This document shows positions 49,892 to 61,404 of a stretch of DNA of 64,000 bases, one piece after another (the first letter of the stretch is position 1; every line of letters begins with the position of its first letter). The notes under the pieces were generated by a model that had not been told where the DNA came from, searched no databases, and worked only from the letters and a program-made list of their open reading frames with translations. Where the stretch lies: the NCBI GenBank assembly GCA_029204225.1, contig CM055099.1, forward strand, positions 56,110,386-56,174,385, read 5' to 3'. The stretch comes from Diphasiastrum complanatum (lineage: Eukaryota; Streptophyta; Lycopodiopsida; Lycopodiales; Lycopodiaceae). A program made the translations under genes and the position numbers.

Positions 49892-52011
49892 ATGGCTTCC
49901 GGATCAGGTTTGAACTCTAATATCATTTGGAAAGCACGCGCAGGAATCCGCCTGGCATCCATACAGTCCTTTTTGGATCGATGCAGGTTGGGTGATTTGA
50001 AAGTGGACCCCTCCATCATCTTCTTTGAAGTCAGTACAGAGTTTGTGAACTCTATCCATTCCATTTCGGAGGAGGAATTCAAAGTTCATGTACGAGGCAA
50101 ATTCTTCACCATCTCTGAAGATTTGTTTTGCACAGCCCTCAGACTACCATTGGATGGGAAGCTGGTTGCACCAAATAAAGATTCGGTGGATGAAGTTGCC
50201 CATTTCTTACGCAAACCAAGCCATATTTTTGACAGATGCAGATGCGACAATATGAGTACAAAATTTTGGCTACATATTGGATGTGCTTGCGGGTAATCCA
50301 GTATGCTTTGGCATTATCACTTACAAAGCCTTTTTGCAATGGATCAAACATTAGAAGTTTTCAGGAGTAGGAGCTCATGTTTCTCACCTGTGCGCACATT
50401 TTAAAATTTTGATCGAGCCAGAGAAAATACTGCTGACAGGAAGGATGTTGGCTCCCAAGCCAATTGATCTTTCCAACCTTATTTCTGTACCTATTCCGGT
50501 TCCAGTCGATGCTGCACCAATAGTCGAAGTAGCAGTCACCACTACTATGGAGAGTGAAGTTGTGGCAATGGAAACCGATGGAGCTGCTGCTGCTGATTCT
50601 TCAAAGTCAGCATATGCTTCCACATCTCAAAAGCAACCGAGCGCATCCACCTCTGAGGATGATGCAACCCAGTCCGATACATCCGACAAGGGACGCATAG
50701 CTCCTGAAGACGACACTAGGGCACCTGTGGCAGATGAAGAAGAACCAGACAACCAGCCCCAGTGGTGAGTTCTTACAACCGCTCAAGGATGCGAAGGCTC
50801 TTGTCGAGGAAGAGTTGGTGGAGCTGAAGGAGCTCTCCAGTGATGCCACCCCATCTTGCAGCGGGCCCGATGCACACCATGACTATCTTCAGACCCTGCT
50901 GCAAACTGATGAACTCACACAACAACTCCAAGCTATGTCTGCCTGCACCGGAGCCTCAGACCATCCATAATTCTTGGAGGCTATCACGAAGATTGACCAG
51001 CTCAAATAGGAGCTGTCGAACCAAAAGCAACAAATGAACGATCAAAAGCTGGCTGTTGAGTTACAAAATTAGGATTTGGCAACTACATCTACACACCCAA
51101 AGCGAATGCGACGAAATCAATCGAAGGTATGTGCTGACAGATTTCGTGCATTTGCTGAACGCTTCTGGAAATGGTGTCCACATGCTTTTAATATTGAGTT
51201 GCAATGGCGTGTGGATTACATGATGCTACCAGGCGCAGTAGGCATCGCCTTCGACGACTGGAAGCGACCGTGGGAGAAGGACGACTTTCTCTGGTTATGG
51301 GCCCACCTTTCTATCGAGCAGAAAGGATGTCTCTACTGGGGCATAATTCAAGGTAAATTCCAGGTCGTACCTTTTGGATCGGTACAGTTATACATAGACT
51401 CTTCGGCTATGTGTGCTCTCAAATATATTCGTATCAAAGAACTTCAATTTTTGCGGAACGAAGATAATAAACGACATTTTTGGAAGCGAAAGTCAAAGTT
51501 TCAGCTGTACAAACCACAAGCGATTGTAGATTTAGGTGCATTCGACGATGCAGGTCTGCTGATTAATATAAATATGGCTTATCCGGAATTATTCAGTCTT
51601 TATGTGGATTGGGAGCGAAACCTTGTAGAATATTTTGCAGAGATTCACCAAAATTTGCAAGATAGAAGGAAGTCATTCTGTTATAAGCAATTCTGTACAT
51701 ATACATTTTGGCAGTTTGGTACCTTTGCAATGAAGACATTATTTTTTGTTTAGAATCTTTATGTTAAAAGCAATTTTATTAGATTTTCAGCTCGTTACTG
51801 TAAAGAAATCACTCTACGAAGTGATTCAGGCAAAGATATCAAGTTAACCCAGGAGCTGTTCAATGGAACATTACTCCCGGTTAAGTTAGAAGAATTCGGC
51901 AACTTACTAGTTGGTTGCTATACAAAATCAAAAGAAGACTTGCTCTTGATCGAAGCTCAACAGAACTTGGAGCTTGTTGAGAAGTTATATGAAGAACTGA
52001 ATCATTCCTGA
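49892..52011 (+). pseudogene. Gypsy 2 accessory ORF (post-pol, coiled-coil containing)
   Basis: Starts MASGSGLNSNIIWKARAGIR, followed by RLGDLKVDPSIIFFEVSTEF and HVRGKFFTISEDLFCTALRL. A frame change near 50300-50410 leads to an acidic, Ala/Ser/Thr-rich linker. Another near 50734 opens a frame held to 52011: coiled coil (DELTQQLQAM, QKQQMNDQKLAVELQN), then FAERFWKWCPHAFNIELQWR, WKRPWEKDDFLWLWAHLS, LVEKLYEELNHS. Stops in this last frame (HPxFLEA, LKxELSN, QNxDLAT, FVxNLYV) are TAA, TAG, TAG and TAG, each one transition from a Gln codon that suits the coiled coil. Family not recognised. Confidence 0.5.
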
Positions 52012-53539
52012 ATAATCATTCGTGTCTTTGTTGTGGTGATGTTTCTATGGGATGCTGACTTTTTGAAGTTTAAAGATGTTTTGAAGTTTGATTCCAGTTT
52101 TCATCAGCAATTCAAAGATCAACTCAAAACAACCTATTCAATTAAACCCCAAAGCTTGGAAGCGAGCCAGTTGACATGGGTTTGCCAAAATTTTATTGAG
52201 TGTTTTACAGTTTGCTGTATAGCATTTATGGTTCTAGACTCCAAAATGATTCTAATTTGATATTTGTGAGTGATTTGCCTTGTTATGTTGGATCCATGGC
52301 TAGGTTGTTGGAGGCAACAAGAGAGAATGAGCATCTCCCAATACGTGAAACCTCATAAAAAATGCATATTCGTGGATGATGAGGCCTTGGATATTTCAAA
52401 CGAGGATTAGATAGGTCTCTATTGCTTTAGATTATAGTGATTTTATTGCAATACTTCATATCAGACATATGTATCACTTTTGCGGATTTATTGGGTGCTA
52501 CATGGATATTGATCCCAAGATTTTAGTGGATGTATGCTAAACATGTTGCAAAGTACTGAAAAATACATTTATGGTTGCAGCATGTGTCTCTACTCAACTT
52601 GATATTGGAACCTTAGCATTAGCGTATGTTGAAAAGAATGGGTGTTGTGATGATATGTTGGTTGGCTCACAGTGGGTTTGATTTGTGTGGATTGGGTTGG
52701 TTTGGGTTTGGGTTTGGGTGGGTTCCAAATAGGTTGGGATTGGGTGGTTTGGGTTGGGTTGGATATGATATTGGGTTGGGTAAGGTTGGCTTCACACAGA
52801 GGCAAGTTCCTCTTGAAAGGGGGCCTGTCCCACCCTGAAAAAAGAGAAAGCAAGCACAGCCCAAGCGTTCGCAACCCAAGCCTAGGTCTCCCAACTCTTC
52901 ACCCTCGTCTCCTCCCTTTAGAAAAGATCTGGCAAGCACCTTTGCAATTCCATGGGTTGAGAGTCCTCCCCTAACCCCTGATCTTGTGGGCGTGAGTCTT
53001 TGATTTGTGCCTGTAAGCAATTTTGCACCTCTACGGCCTTTTGCTGTCAGTTCCTAAGAAACTTATGGGACAAAGCTGAGCTTGGAGTAACGTTGGCGGG
53101 CAGGGGGCAGGTGGTGGCGGGTAGGGTCATAAAGACGTGGGGACTGGGGACCAATAAGAGATGAGGAAAATGAGCGGCATGGATAATGAAATGCTTGATT
53201 ATTTTAAGTCAGGTGACCTGTATCAATGCTATCCATTGGGAGATGCGGATTATGATGCACTGATAAAAAAATTGTTCATTAAACCTTGACATATCTGCAT
53301 GTACGTTTTTGTTCAGAGAGTTATATGGCTAAAGTTATGCAAGATGTAAAACTGATAGCTATTTTCTAGCCCACGTTGCTGAGGCTTATGCAGAATGAAC
53401 ACAAATATATTGTAAGCCTTTACCATCAGCATTTGATCATCTTTCTCTTAACGCAGGTAAACGTTCATCCCTCTACTTCATTGGTAGTAATGAAATGTTC
53501 TTTTAGGTTATTTGAAGTAAGTTAATTCGTTGACGTTAT
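52012..53539. other. Intergenic, with a GGGTT-rich tract at 52674-52795
   Basis: The tract repeats tttgggtttgggtttggg, ttgggttgg and similar. It is G-rich on the plus strand, partly resembling plant telomere repeats but not TTTAGGG. Around it are frames on both strands without domains. No LTR end of gypsy 2 was found here. Confidence 0.5.
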
Positions 53540-54964
53540 CTTGTTCAGGAAAACAAGCTTATTCTTCTTCGGCTGCTTCATCTGGAACATCGTCGCAGCT
53601 GGTGGCAGAATCGTCGCTAAGCACAACGATCACAGGACAAGGGCCAAAGAGCATTACACAGTTTGGTAAATGACAACGCCTTTCCTGTAGGCAGCCACCA
53701 CGGGAGGCATCTGTGGCCTGATAACTTCTGGAATGCACTTATAAATTCTCAAGGAAGCCTGAAGTTCAAATTATTCAAAATGCAAAACATTTGCGCGCGG
53801 TCAACATGACATTTGTCAAAGGAGAGACTGGGATTTGTGCTCCCTTAATACCAGATTTTTTTCTGGTCTGCAAAGGATGCGAAGGCAATGCCACACCTAT
53901 GTCAATTGGTGCTATATTGTATACCCAGTCTACATTAGCAACTAAAAGTTACTGCGGTGCGGATGCAGTTGGAGGGGCCACTACTGTAGGCCAGATCCTC
54001 CTTACTAATCTCCCTCCAACCAGAAGGTTCATCTTTGTAGGCTCTCAAATTTAAGAAAGATTCGGTGGTTTAAAGTGCACAGACCTGAACATGGTGACGA
54101 TAATTCCCATAGCTACATTAGAAGTTCGGAGACGGCCGAGATTAGAGACAGGCTCAGCTCGTTCATGTGTGCAACTCCAGGCTCATTAGGATTATCTGAT
54201 GTTTCTATTCAGTTGGAGAATACAGAGTATATATGTAAAAAAAATTTGGGCGAAGGTGCTACGAGTTATGTTTATTTAGTCCATTATGAGGGAAAAGATT
54301 GTGCAGTCAAAGTATGTAAACCAGGGTATATGATTTCCAAGGATCAGGAGAACCTTCAAAGATTGAAGGGTATAAAAAGAATTCCTCAATTTGTTACATC
54401 AAACCGCGAAATCAACAGTTTGATAGTTACTCCTATTTGTGAACGTCTTACTCGTGAGGCATTAGCTTCAAAGAATATGAAAGTATCCCTAGCCAGTCTA
54501 GTTGATGTTTTGCATGCTGCACATCAAAGAGGCATAGTGAACCGGGATATCTGGTTGGCAAATATGATGATTCATGAGGAGAATGGTAAAGGCATGGTTT
54601 ACATTGTGGATTGGGGGTATGCTACAAATTTAGGGTTTCATTGGAGTTCTATGCAGGCACTATCTTTTATGCCTCTGACAAAGTGCTCAAGGAGCTAAAA
54701 AGAGGAAACGACCAAATTTCTGTTACAGGTCCTGATGATTTAGTATCATTGTTACGGAGTTTATATTCACTCACCCATTCTCGAATGGTCACATCTGTGT
54801 CGAGAAAGATTGACTTTGGAGAAAAAAATCCTCACCAAGCAATTCAAAATTTCTGGAAAGCTGTGCTCGGTTCTGATTGGAAGGAAGCTGAAAACTTTGC
54901 TTTAACGGAGAACTATATTGAACCCAAAAAATGGATTACACATTGGGCTGAGAATCATTTGTAG
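53540..54964 (+). pseudogene. Nuclease-like region plus protein kinase-like domain, decayed
   Basis: A possible small exon at 53550-53664 (Ser-rich, between ttgttcag and gtaaat). Then 53791-54054: IPDFFLVCKGCEGNATPMSI, GGATTVGQILLTNLPPTRR and FIFVGSQI, which by spacing resembles a PD-(D/E)xK nuclease-like fold. 54075-54698 is kinase-like: NLGEGATSYVYLVHYEGKDC with AVKV (P-loop and Lys), LHAAHQRGIVNRDIWLANMM (HRD has become NRD), VDWGYATN (DFG as DWG). A one-base shift near 54640 continues as FYAGTIFYASDKVLKELKRG and ends DWKEAENFALTENY...HWAENHL. The layout recalls nuclease-kinase effectors of the Crinkler type; I am not sure of that. Not functional as read. Confidence 0.5.
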
Positions 54965-56382
54965 TGTTGCTATTACTCTTTGATCTCTTTGTAGGACACT
55001 GGTGACATTCTCGACTGATTGAACTCGGCCTCTAAAGACAGTTCTCACAGAAATGCGGATTTTCGCTTTCTCATTAGAGGGCGATGGGTCTCTAAAAGAG
55101 AGATGTCCGGTGAATCAAGAGGATGCTTTGTTACTAATGAATATTGAGAAATATCAAGAGTATACTTGTTACTAATCTTATGCTCCCTTTCTCACACCCT
55201 ATACTTTTAATGCCTTTTCTGTGAGTACTATATAATGCTTTAGTATATTATGTGTATGGATTGGTCAACTATGGTTTTTTGGTTGAATTCCGTACATTCA
55301 AATTGATGGTACTTGACCTTGATCCACACTAAGCACATAGAGTTTGATTTTTTAGAAACATTGAGAGGAAATAAAAACAAATGGTTTTGGGATGTCTGAA
55401 TATTCTTGTAGTGATGTATCGGTCTATCTTATAAAGATTGGCTTCCTAGAAAAGGACTTAAGTTTTTGAAATTTGTAAGAAACTTGTAATATTTGGTTGA
55501 AGGAATGACATTTCTAAGTCTCTATCAGACACTTTCAGTTGATGTAGCATATAAAAAAATTGCTATTGCGTCACATCATATCCAATTAGGTCATGCTATA
55601 AAAATGGACGTACATATGTTATTGTTTTTTTGTAGTTGTTACAATTACAATAGTAGTAAGAACTTAAATTATGAGCCACTTCTAGATGGTCGTGCGTAGA
55701 GTGAGAGATCATCTCCCTAAGATCCAGTCTTCTGACCATTTTTTATCTACCGACTATCTTTGGCTTACAATCAATATTCGAATTTTTGTACAATGCAAGG
55801 TTCACTTAATTTTTTTTACAAATATCAGTATTAGAAGAGACAGACTGTGAGTCTTCTTCTTTGTTGAGAGTTTTTGGTACACAAGATACTATAAATAAAT
55901 GCTTAATGGTGATTTCATGTTGAAATCTACCATAATGTTTGTGTGGGTTGCCTTGCACATAATGTGAATTAAGTATAAATGTTTGTGTTGGTTGCCTTGC
56001 ACATAATTTCAATGAAATATGTGCACCAAAAAATGTATGCATTATGTGGGCAGCCATGTACATTATGTAGCAACCAAGCACAATCATGTGTATTACATTA
56101 GTAGATCATTTGGGCAGGTGGATCGCTGATCAATACCAAATCTCGAGGGAGAACAAGTCTGTTAGCTCTAGGAGGTACTATGCTAGTAAAAAATCAATTG
56201 TTTTGACTTTACATTCTCACACCAAAACGTTCCACTATTTGAGTGTAGATAATACTTCTAGGAGTTGGGAATGATTGGAGGATGTTAGACTTGCAAATGT
56301 CAAAGATCTCCTTGTTGTATTAAGATGTGTTCGGAGTTGATTCTCGCATCAATTTTCACTGCAAAACATAAATGGGCATCTA
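54965..56382. other. No gene supported
   Basis: AT-rich sequence with short frames. 55930-56080 holds two approximate repeats of ttgcacataat...gttgtgttggttgcct-like phrases. Confidence 0.45.
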
Positions 56383-57140
56383 ATGGATTCCAGGAATAAT
56401 GACCATGAGTATCGTTCGCCTATGGGAATAAGTTTTGCTTCTATTCAAGATCAAGAGATGGATCTTGAAACTGAGGTATTGCCTTGTGATGTAAATAACC
56501 ATCCAATGAATTCAAATAGAATAGAAAAGGTTGATAATATTTAAGATACATCTATACCAAAACAACCTATTCCAATGAATAGAGAACCAGAAACAATGCC
56601 AATTTCAGATGATGAAAATCGTACTACTATTCCTCTTAAAGAAAATCCTCAAGATATGAGGAAGGATAAGAAAAGATAGAATTTTTGCTAAGTGATAGAA
56701 AAAAAAGAAGAAATGATATTCAAGAGCTAAAGAATGAGATCAGAAAAATTAAAAAATATTATAATATGAAAAGATAATGAAATCAGTAGTCTTACCCTAG
56801 AATGTGATAAAGGAAAAAGAGCATATAAGTCATTAGAATTAGAAATGAAAACCCAATCATCCATATATGAAGAAAAATTGAGGACTACTAATCTGATCAA
56901 CTTTCAACAAACTGAACAAATATTTATGTTGAGACAAAAATGTGCCTCATTTTCTATAGATCTTAAAAAATATAAACAAAAAGAAGAAAAAAATTTGCAA
57001 GAAGAAAAAATCAAAAAATTAATAACAAGTCAAAGCAGTTTTCCTATCACCCCGATGTACGAACAAGAAATATTTGTCGATAGAAACTGTTATGAACATT
57101 TCGATAATTATGTTATATACATTCCTCTTCCTGAATTTCC
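56383..57140 (+). pseudogene. Coiled-coil ORF, 5' part, split by copia 2
   Basis: From ATG 56383: MDSRNNDHEYRSPMGISFAS, an acidic/polar stretch with TAA at 56542-56544, then a Lys/Glu-rich coiled coil (DIQELKNEIRKIKKYYNMKR, SLELEMKTQSSIYEEKLRTT, QKCASFSIDLKKYKQKEEKN) and a C-terminal part ending YNVIYIPLPEFPII-like at the LTR edge. Frames shift about twice. Its general plan (acidic linker then coiled coil) is like the accessory ORFs elsewhere in the window, but no direct match was found. Confidence 0.4.
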
Positions 57141-57146
57141 TATCAT

Positions 57147-57954
57147 ACGTGTGGATTGTCCACAACATGTACTTGTGATCTCCCAAGGTGTGTAGAAGCA
57201 CCAAGATCAAGACTAGATTGAGATTCAAGATCTATCTTTGAATCTATGGCAAAACCACACTACTACATGCATTCAATCACTTCCAACTCTCACTCACACG
57301 TGTGGGAAGTGTTCCAAAAGTAATCTAAGTAAAAACAAGCTGCTCTCCTCAAGTAGAGAGAGAAAATCATCAATAGCTCTCGGGTAGAGAGAGAAAGCTA
57401 GAAAATCACTTACACTCAAAATCCACTCAATCTCAAAATCAATTAGATCCAACTGAGGAGTACAATGATACTAGTAGATCCATGAGGTACCACTATGCTT
57501 AACTATGATTGGACCACACTTTGCCACCTCTTAATCCTATTGGACCATTGATCTATGCACCTCTAAATTCTATTGGACCATTTTCAAGCAAACCTCAAAT
57601 TCTATTGGACCACTCATGGTTCCACCTCTAAATCCTATTGGACCTCTTAAACTTCATCAAACAAAAGCATTACACTTGTCTACACTCTAATTGGCACGAG
57701 TTTGGCCTCCTAATCTATTTTGGCTCAATAGTGGCATTAAAGTGGAAATGGATAATTTGTCATCTATGCCAAATTTGACCCTATCAACATCCTACACCTA
57801 AATGCTTGACTATGAAATTCTATGAGACCCCTATATCAAACATTTTGATTTACTTTACAATTCTCCACCCGTAAGAACATCTTCCACACATGTGAGATTC
57901 ACTTACAAACTTCTATCATAAAAAATACCAAGCTAGATTTTTGCCAATTTCTCA
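57147..57954 (-). repeat. Copia 2, 3' LTR
   Basis: About 808 bp; CACACGTGTG at 57295-57304; outer end not intact. Confidence 0.88.
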
Positions 57955-58082
57955 CACTCCTCCTCAAAAAATAGCTTGGAAAGGTACTAGATCACTTGAG
58001 AAGTTTGTAAATCTTTTTGAGTGGATCCTTTGGTATGCATAAGAAGTGAAGATCAGTCAAGGGATCCATCATAGCAATACCC

Positions 58083-58484
58083 TCACCATATCCATGATAA
58101 GATATCTTTGGTAGAGATCTCTTGCCAATGCCTTTGAAGAGTGCTCCACCAATATGCCACTATGATCATGGGCTTCCTCCATGCTTGATGATGATCTTTG
58201 CTTTGAAAATTCCACTTGCATGATGGATGCACCATAAATAGAGAAATCTGAGGCTTCCAAGCCTCATAAGGATCATGGAGATCAAGATCATAAGATGTGA
58301 AACAATGATGATTATCAAGATTATGCTTTCTAGCTTGACTAGTCCACATACAATGAACTATATTTATGATGGATCTAATCTTGATATCAAAGACTATCTT
58401 GATCTTTTTTAGGCTAGTTACTCTCTCAAGGATGTAAGTGTCCACTTTGGATGCTTTTCGCTTAATCTCAAGAGGAGTTAACAA
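58083..58484 (-). other. Open frame downstream of the copia 2 main ORF
   Basis: A 133-codon frame without copia motifs (VFDIKIRSIINIVHCMWTSQ and others). It may be worn pol sequence in a shifted frame. I do not recognise it as RT or RNase H. Confidence 0.25.
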
Positions 58485-60649
58485 TTTGCCTCAAAACATG
58501 TGAAAACATGATTTTCAAAAAAGTGAGTACCAAGCTCAATCTTGTTCTTACTAGAACCAAGAACATACTTTTGACAGTACAATATCTTGCTTTCAAAAAG
58601 TATTGGAAACACATCTATGTCAATAATGACAAGAAACATGTCCATACCATAAGCATCATACAAAACTAGTATAGCTTTTTTTGAACTTTGAGATCCAAAA
58701 AATTCAATGAAGCAAGATAGCATTTCAAGCAAAGGAAGAGAAGCATATATGAATGTGTTGTAGTAGATGCAACATGAAAGATGCCCCTCTTTGCCATGTA
58801 AGGTGAGCCATAAAGACTCGGCCATGCATCTTGAAGATCTTCTTGAAACTATATGAAAAAGAAACTCCTCCTCACACCTTGGCCCCATCATAACTTGAAT
58901 ACCTTCAAAAAAGATAACTTGTGATGCTTCTTGAGAAGCCTTGATCTCGGCCACTTCCAAGATTGAATCTTCATGCAATATGACATCTCTATTCACAATC
59001 ACTTTTGAAATAGAGAGTGTAAAGACACTAAAGGCCTCCTTGATGGATGAGTATCCAATCATGATCCATGAGCTTGGAACATCCTTCCTCCTTGTTTCCA
59101 AGGGAATATGTGCAAAGCAAGCACTACCAAGTTCACTAAGGTGATCAACCTTAGGCTTCATCTTGAATAAAACTTCATATGGTGCTATTCCTTCAAGAGC
59201 TCCAATACTCAAAGCTTTGATCTTCAATGAGAATTTCTTCTCAACATATGCTTTGAATAATAAGGAATAATCATACACCATAATACTTGAAGAGAGAAGA
59301 TATGTGCATCTTGTGTGATCATCCTCCTTTGAAATATTGGACATATAAGAAACATCAAGAGAGTTTGCACTCTCACTTGGATCCAATTTGTACATGCCTT
59401 CAAATCTTGATTCATATGCAAGGATCTCACCATCCTTCTTGATCACACAATTGTCAATATTGAAATTGACATCAAAGCCACTATCAAGAAGTTGGCCAAC
59501 CCTTAAGATGTTCTTTGTAAGCTTTGGGACAAAAAGAACATTGTTGAGAAAGAGATCTTTGGAAGATGCAAGCTTCAAGGGAATAATCCCTACTCCTTCA
59601 ATATTGCACTCATGCTTACTTGCAATGTATATGGTCTTCTTGACTCCATCATAAGGCATAATAGATGAAAAAGAGTGCTTGGAGCCACACATATGTGAAG
59701 ATGCTCCACTATCAATAAACCATGAGTCATCCTTGTTGAAGGTGGAAGAGCAGAAGCTTGATGCCATAAGAGAGCCTTCTCCATCACTTGCAATATAGTC
59801 TTCTTTCTCATTGGTGATGTTGGCCTGATTGAGTTGATTCTTCTTCTTGAAGCAATTGGTGGCATAATGGCCTTTCTTGCCACAATAAAAGCGCTTGATC
59901 TTCTTCTTCTTGAGATTTGAATTAGAAGCATGAGAGGTATCCTCCTCCTCTCCATCTTGGTCTTTAGCTTTGTCATTAGAGAAGTGATGGTGTTGCTTCT
60001 TACTCCTCTCTTTGTGCCTGGTAACTTTGCCATCATCATGATTGAGTGATAGCTTGTCCATCCTCAAGAGTTTGTACTCTTGTCTTGATTCTTCAGAAAT
60101 AAGCACACTTTGAAGGGCCTCCAAACTTGGTAGCTCCTCCTTAATGGCATAGGATTGGACAAAGTTGTCATATTCATCTCTCAACCCATTGAAAATGACT
60201 TGGACTAGCTCACTTTGATTGATTGAGTCACCAATACATGCAAGCTCCCTATGAATACCCTTGACTCTCAAAACATAATTAGATGCACTCTCATCACTCT
60301 TTTGACTACTTTGGAAGATTTGATTTCTAAGAGTGAGGAGCCTAGAGACGTTCTTAGCCTCATAGATGGACTTGAGACAATCCGAAGCTTCCTCGGATGT
60401 AGAACAATCACCAATCTCCCTCAATATCTCATTGGAGACATTCGTCTTAATGTAGTGGAGCGCCATCCTGGCTCTCTTCGTGTATTTTTGTACTTCTTGA
60501 AGGACTTGAGGCTCCTCCTCAATCCCAAGTACAATGTCCATCACATCTTGGAGTATCAAGATGGACTCCATCCTCAACTTCCATATTGAATAATTGGAAG
60601 TAGACAATCTCTCACTTGGTTGCAACAAGTATGAACTCATTGAAGTCAT
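58478..60649 (-). CDS. Copia 2 gag-protease polyprotein with pol remnant, 723 codons open
   Basis: Gag: NYSIWKLRMESILILQDVMD, LTLRNQIFQSSQKSDESASN, ELVQVIFNGLRDEYDNFVQS. The zinc knuckle reads RFYCGKKGHYATNC, with the first Cys replaced by Arg. Protease: SWFIDSGASSHM, and LFVPKLTKNILRVGQLLDSG. Then only scraps: YSLLFKAYVEKKFSLKIKAL, IAPYEVLFKMKPKVDHL, VNRDVILHED, and SRRSSRCMAESLWLTLHGK (the linker before RT in copia 1). The integrase core and all of RT and RNase H are gone, yet the frame is open to 58478. Such elements would depend on another copia for RT. It could make a gag-protease protein; whether it is translated is unknown. Confidence 0.7.
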   Translation of the reverse strand: MTSMSSYLLQPSERLSTSNYSIWKLRMESILILQDVMDIVLGIEEEPQVLQEVQKYTKRARMALHYIKTNVSNEILREIGDCSTSEEASDCLKSIYEAKNVSRLLTLRNQIFQSSQKSDESASNYVLRVKGIHRELACIGDSINQSELVQVIFNGLRDEYDNFVQSYAIKEELPSLEALQSVLISEESRQEYKLLRMDKLSLNHDDGKVTRHKERSKKQHHHFSNDKAKDQDGEEEDTSHASNSNLKKKKIKRFYCGKKGHYATNCFKKKNQLNQANITNEKEDYIASDGEGSLMASSFCSSTFNKDDSWFIDSGASSHMCGSKHSFSSIMPYDGVKKTIYIASKHECNIEGVGIIPLKLASSKDLFLNNVLFVPKLTKNILRVGQLLDSGFDVNFNIDNCVIKKDGEILAYESRFEGMYKLDPSESANSLDVSYMSNISKEDDHTRCTYLLSSSIMVYDYSLLFKAYVEKKFSLKIKALSIGALEGIAPYEVLFKMKPKVDHLSELGSACFAHIPLETRRKDVPSSWIMIGYSSIKEAFSVFTLSISKVIVNRDVILHEDSILEVAEIKASQEASQVIFFEGIQVMMGPRCEEEFLFHIVSRRSSRCMAESLWLTLHGKEGHLSCCIYYNTFIYASLPLLEMLSCFIEFFGSQSSKKAILVLYDAYGMDMFLVIIDIDVFPILFESKILYCQKYVLGSSKNKIELGTHFFENHVFTCFEANC

Positions 60650-61391
60650 GTAAAGTGGAGAGAAATAAAAGTGATGAACAAAAAATGTTGCTTCTCTCTC
60701 ACTATAGGATCCAATAATGGTGTGCTACCATTTCCTATGCAAGATCTTGCAACAAACTGTGAGATGATTCTCACTAGCTATCTCAATCTCTCCAAAACTA
60801 GATCTTCTTCACATCAAATTGGAGTATGGGCAAAGTAAGGATCAAACACTCTTAGCACATGTGAAATACACTAAGAAAACAAATTTGACTCAAATACAAT
60901 GATATTTCATGAAACAAAATGGTTAAGATCTCAAAACAGTGCCTAGATCACATATAGATGAGATTGGTAAGCATTCAACTATGATTTTGGATCAAACAAG
61001 CAATCTCTTGACCAAACCAAATGTGTCCACCCAGGTCTAGGTGCCCTAACTAACGCTCTTCAAAAGCTTATAACTTTTGATTGGCACAACCAAATGGAAT
61101 GAAACTGATTGCATCAGAAACTAGACAAAAATAGCTTCAAAACAAGCTATCTATCAAGATTTTTGGAACAAACATGAAAGAGAACTCCCAAATTGAAATT
61201 GGATGTTCCTCACACGTGTCTGAGCACCTGATTCCGTACAGTACCAGGTCAGACCCAATCAATGCCCTATTGATCTCTTTTGATCCCAAATTGGACAAGA
61301 TAGCTAGGAAAATGGATCTTGACAATTTCTACCTCAAGATTGATGAATAGTTTTCACTCAAATGGATCAAAATGCATGGTAACCTTAGGTA

Positions 61392-61404
61392 GGATCTGAT
61401 ACCA
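61392..61404 (-). other. Copia 2 primer-binding site
   Basis: tggtatcagatcc on the minus strand next to the 5' LTR; the last bases differ from the copia 1 site (gagcc). Confidence 0.85.

Larger units (their letters stand above)
37505..52011 (+). mobile_element. Gypsy element 2, degenerate, nested host of copia 1
   Basis: In order on the plus strand: primer-binding site (37517), gag start (about 37610), copia 1 insertion (37663-43683), rest of gag (43684-45647), protease (about 45632-46050), RT-RNase H-integrase (46075-49167), AT-rich spacer, and accessory ORF (49892-52011). The 5' LTR is replaced by an integrase fragment of another element, and no 3' LTR was recognised. The 5.4 kb of gag-pol contain about 24 in-frame stops but only about two frameshifts. 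Confidence 0.75.

Noticed and set aside
52674-52795. Interstitial telomere array
   Set aside because: Units are irregular GGGTT/GGGTTT, not TTTAGGG.
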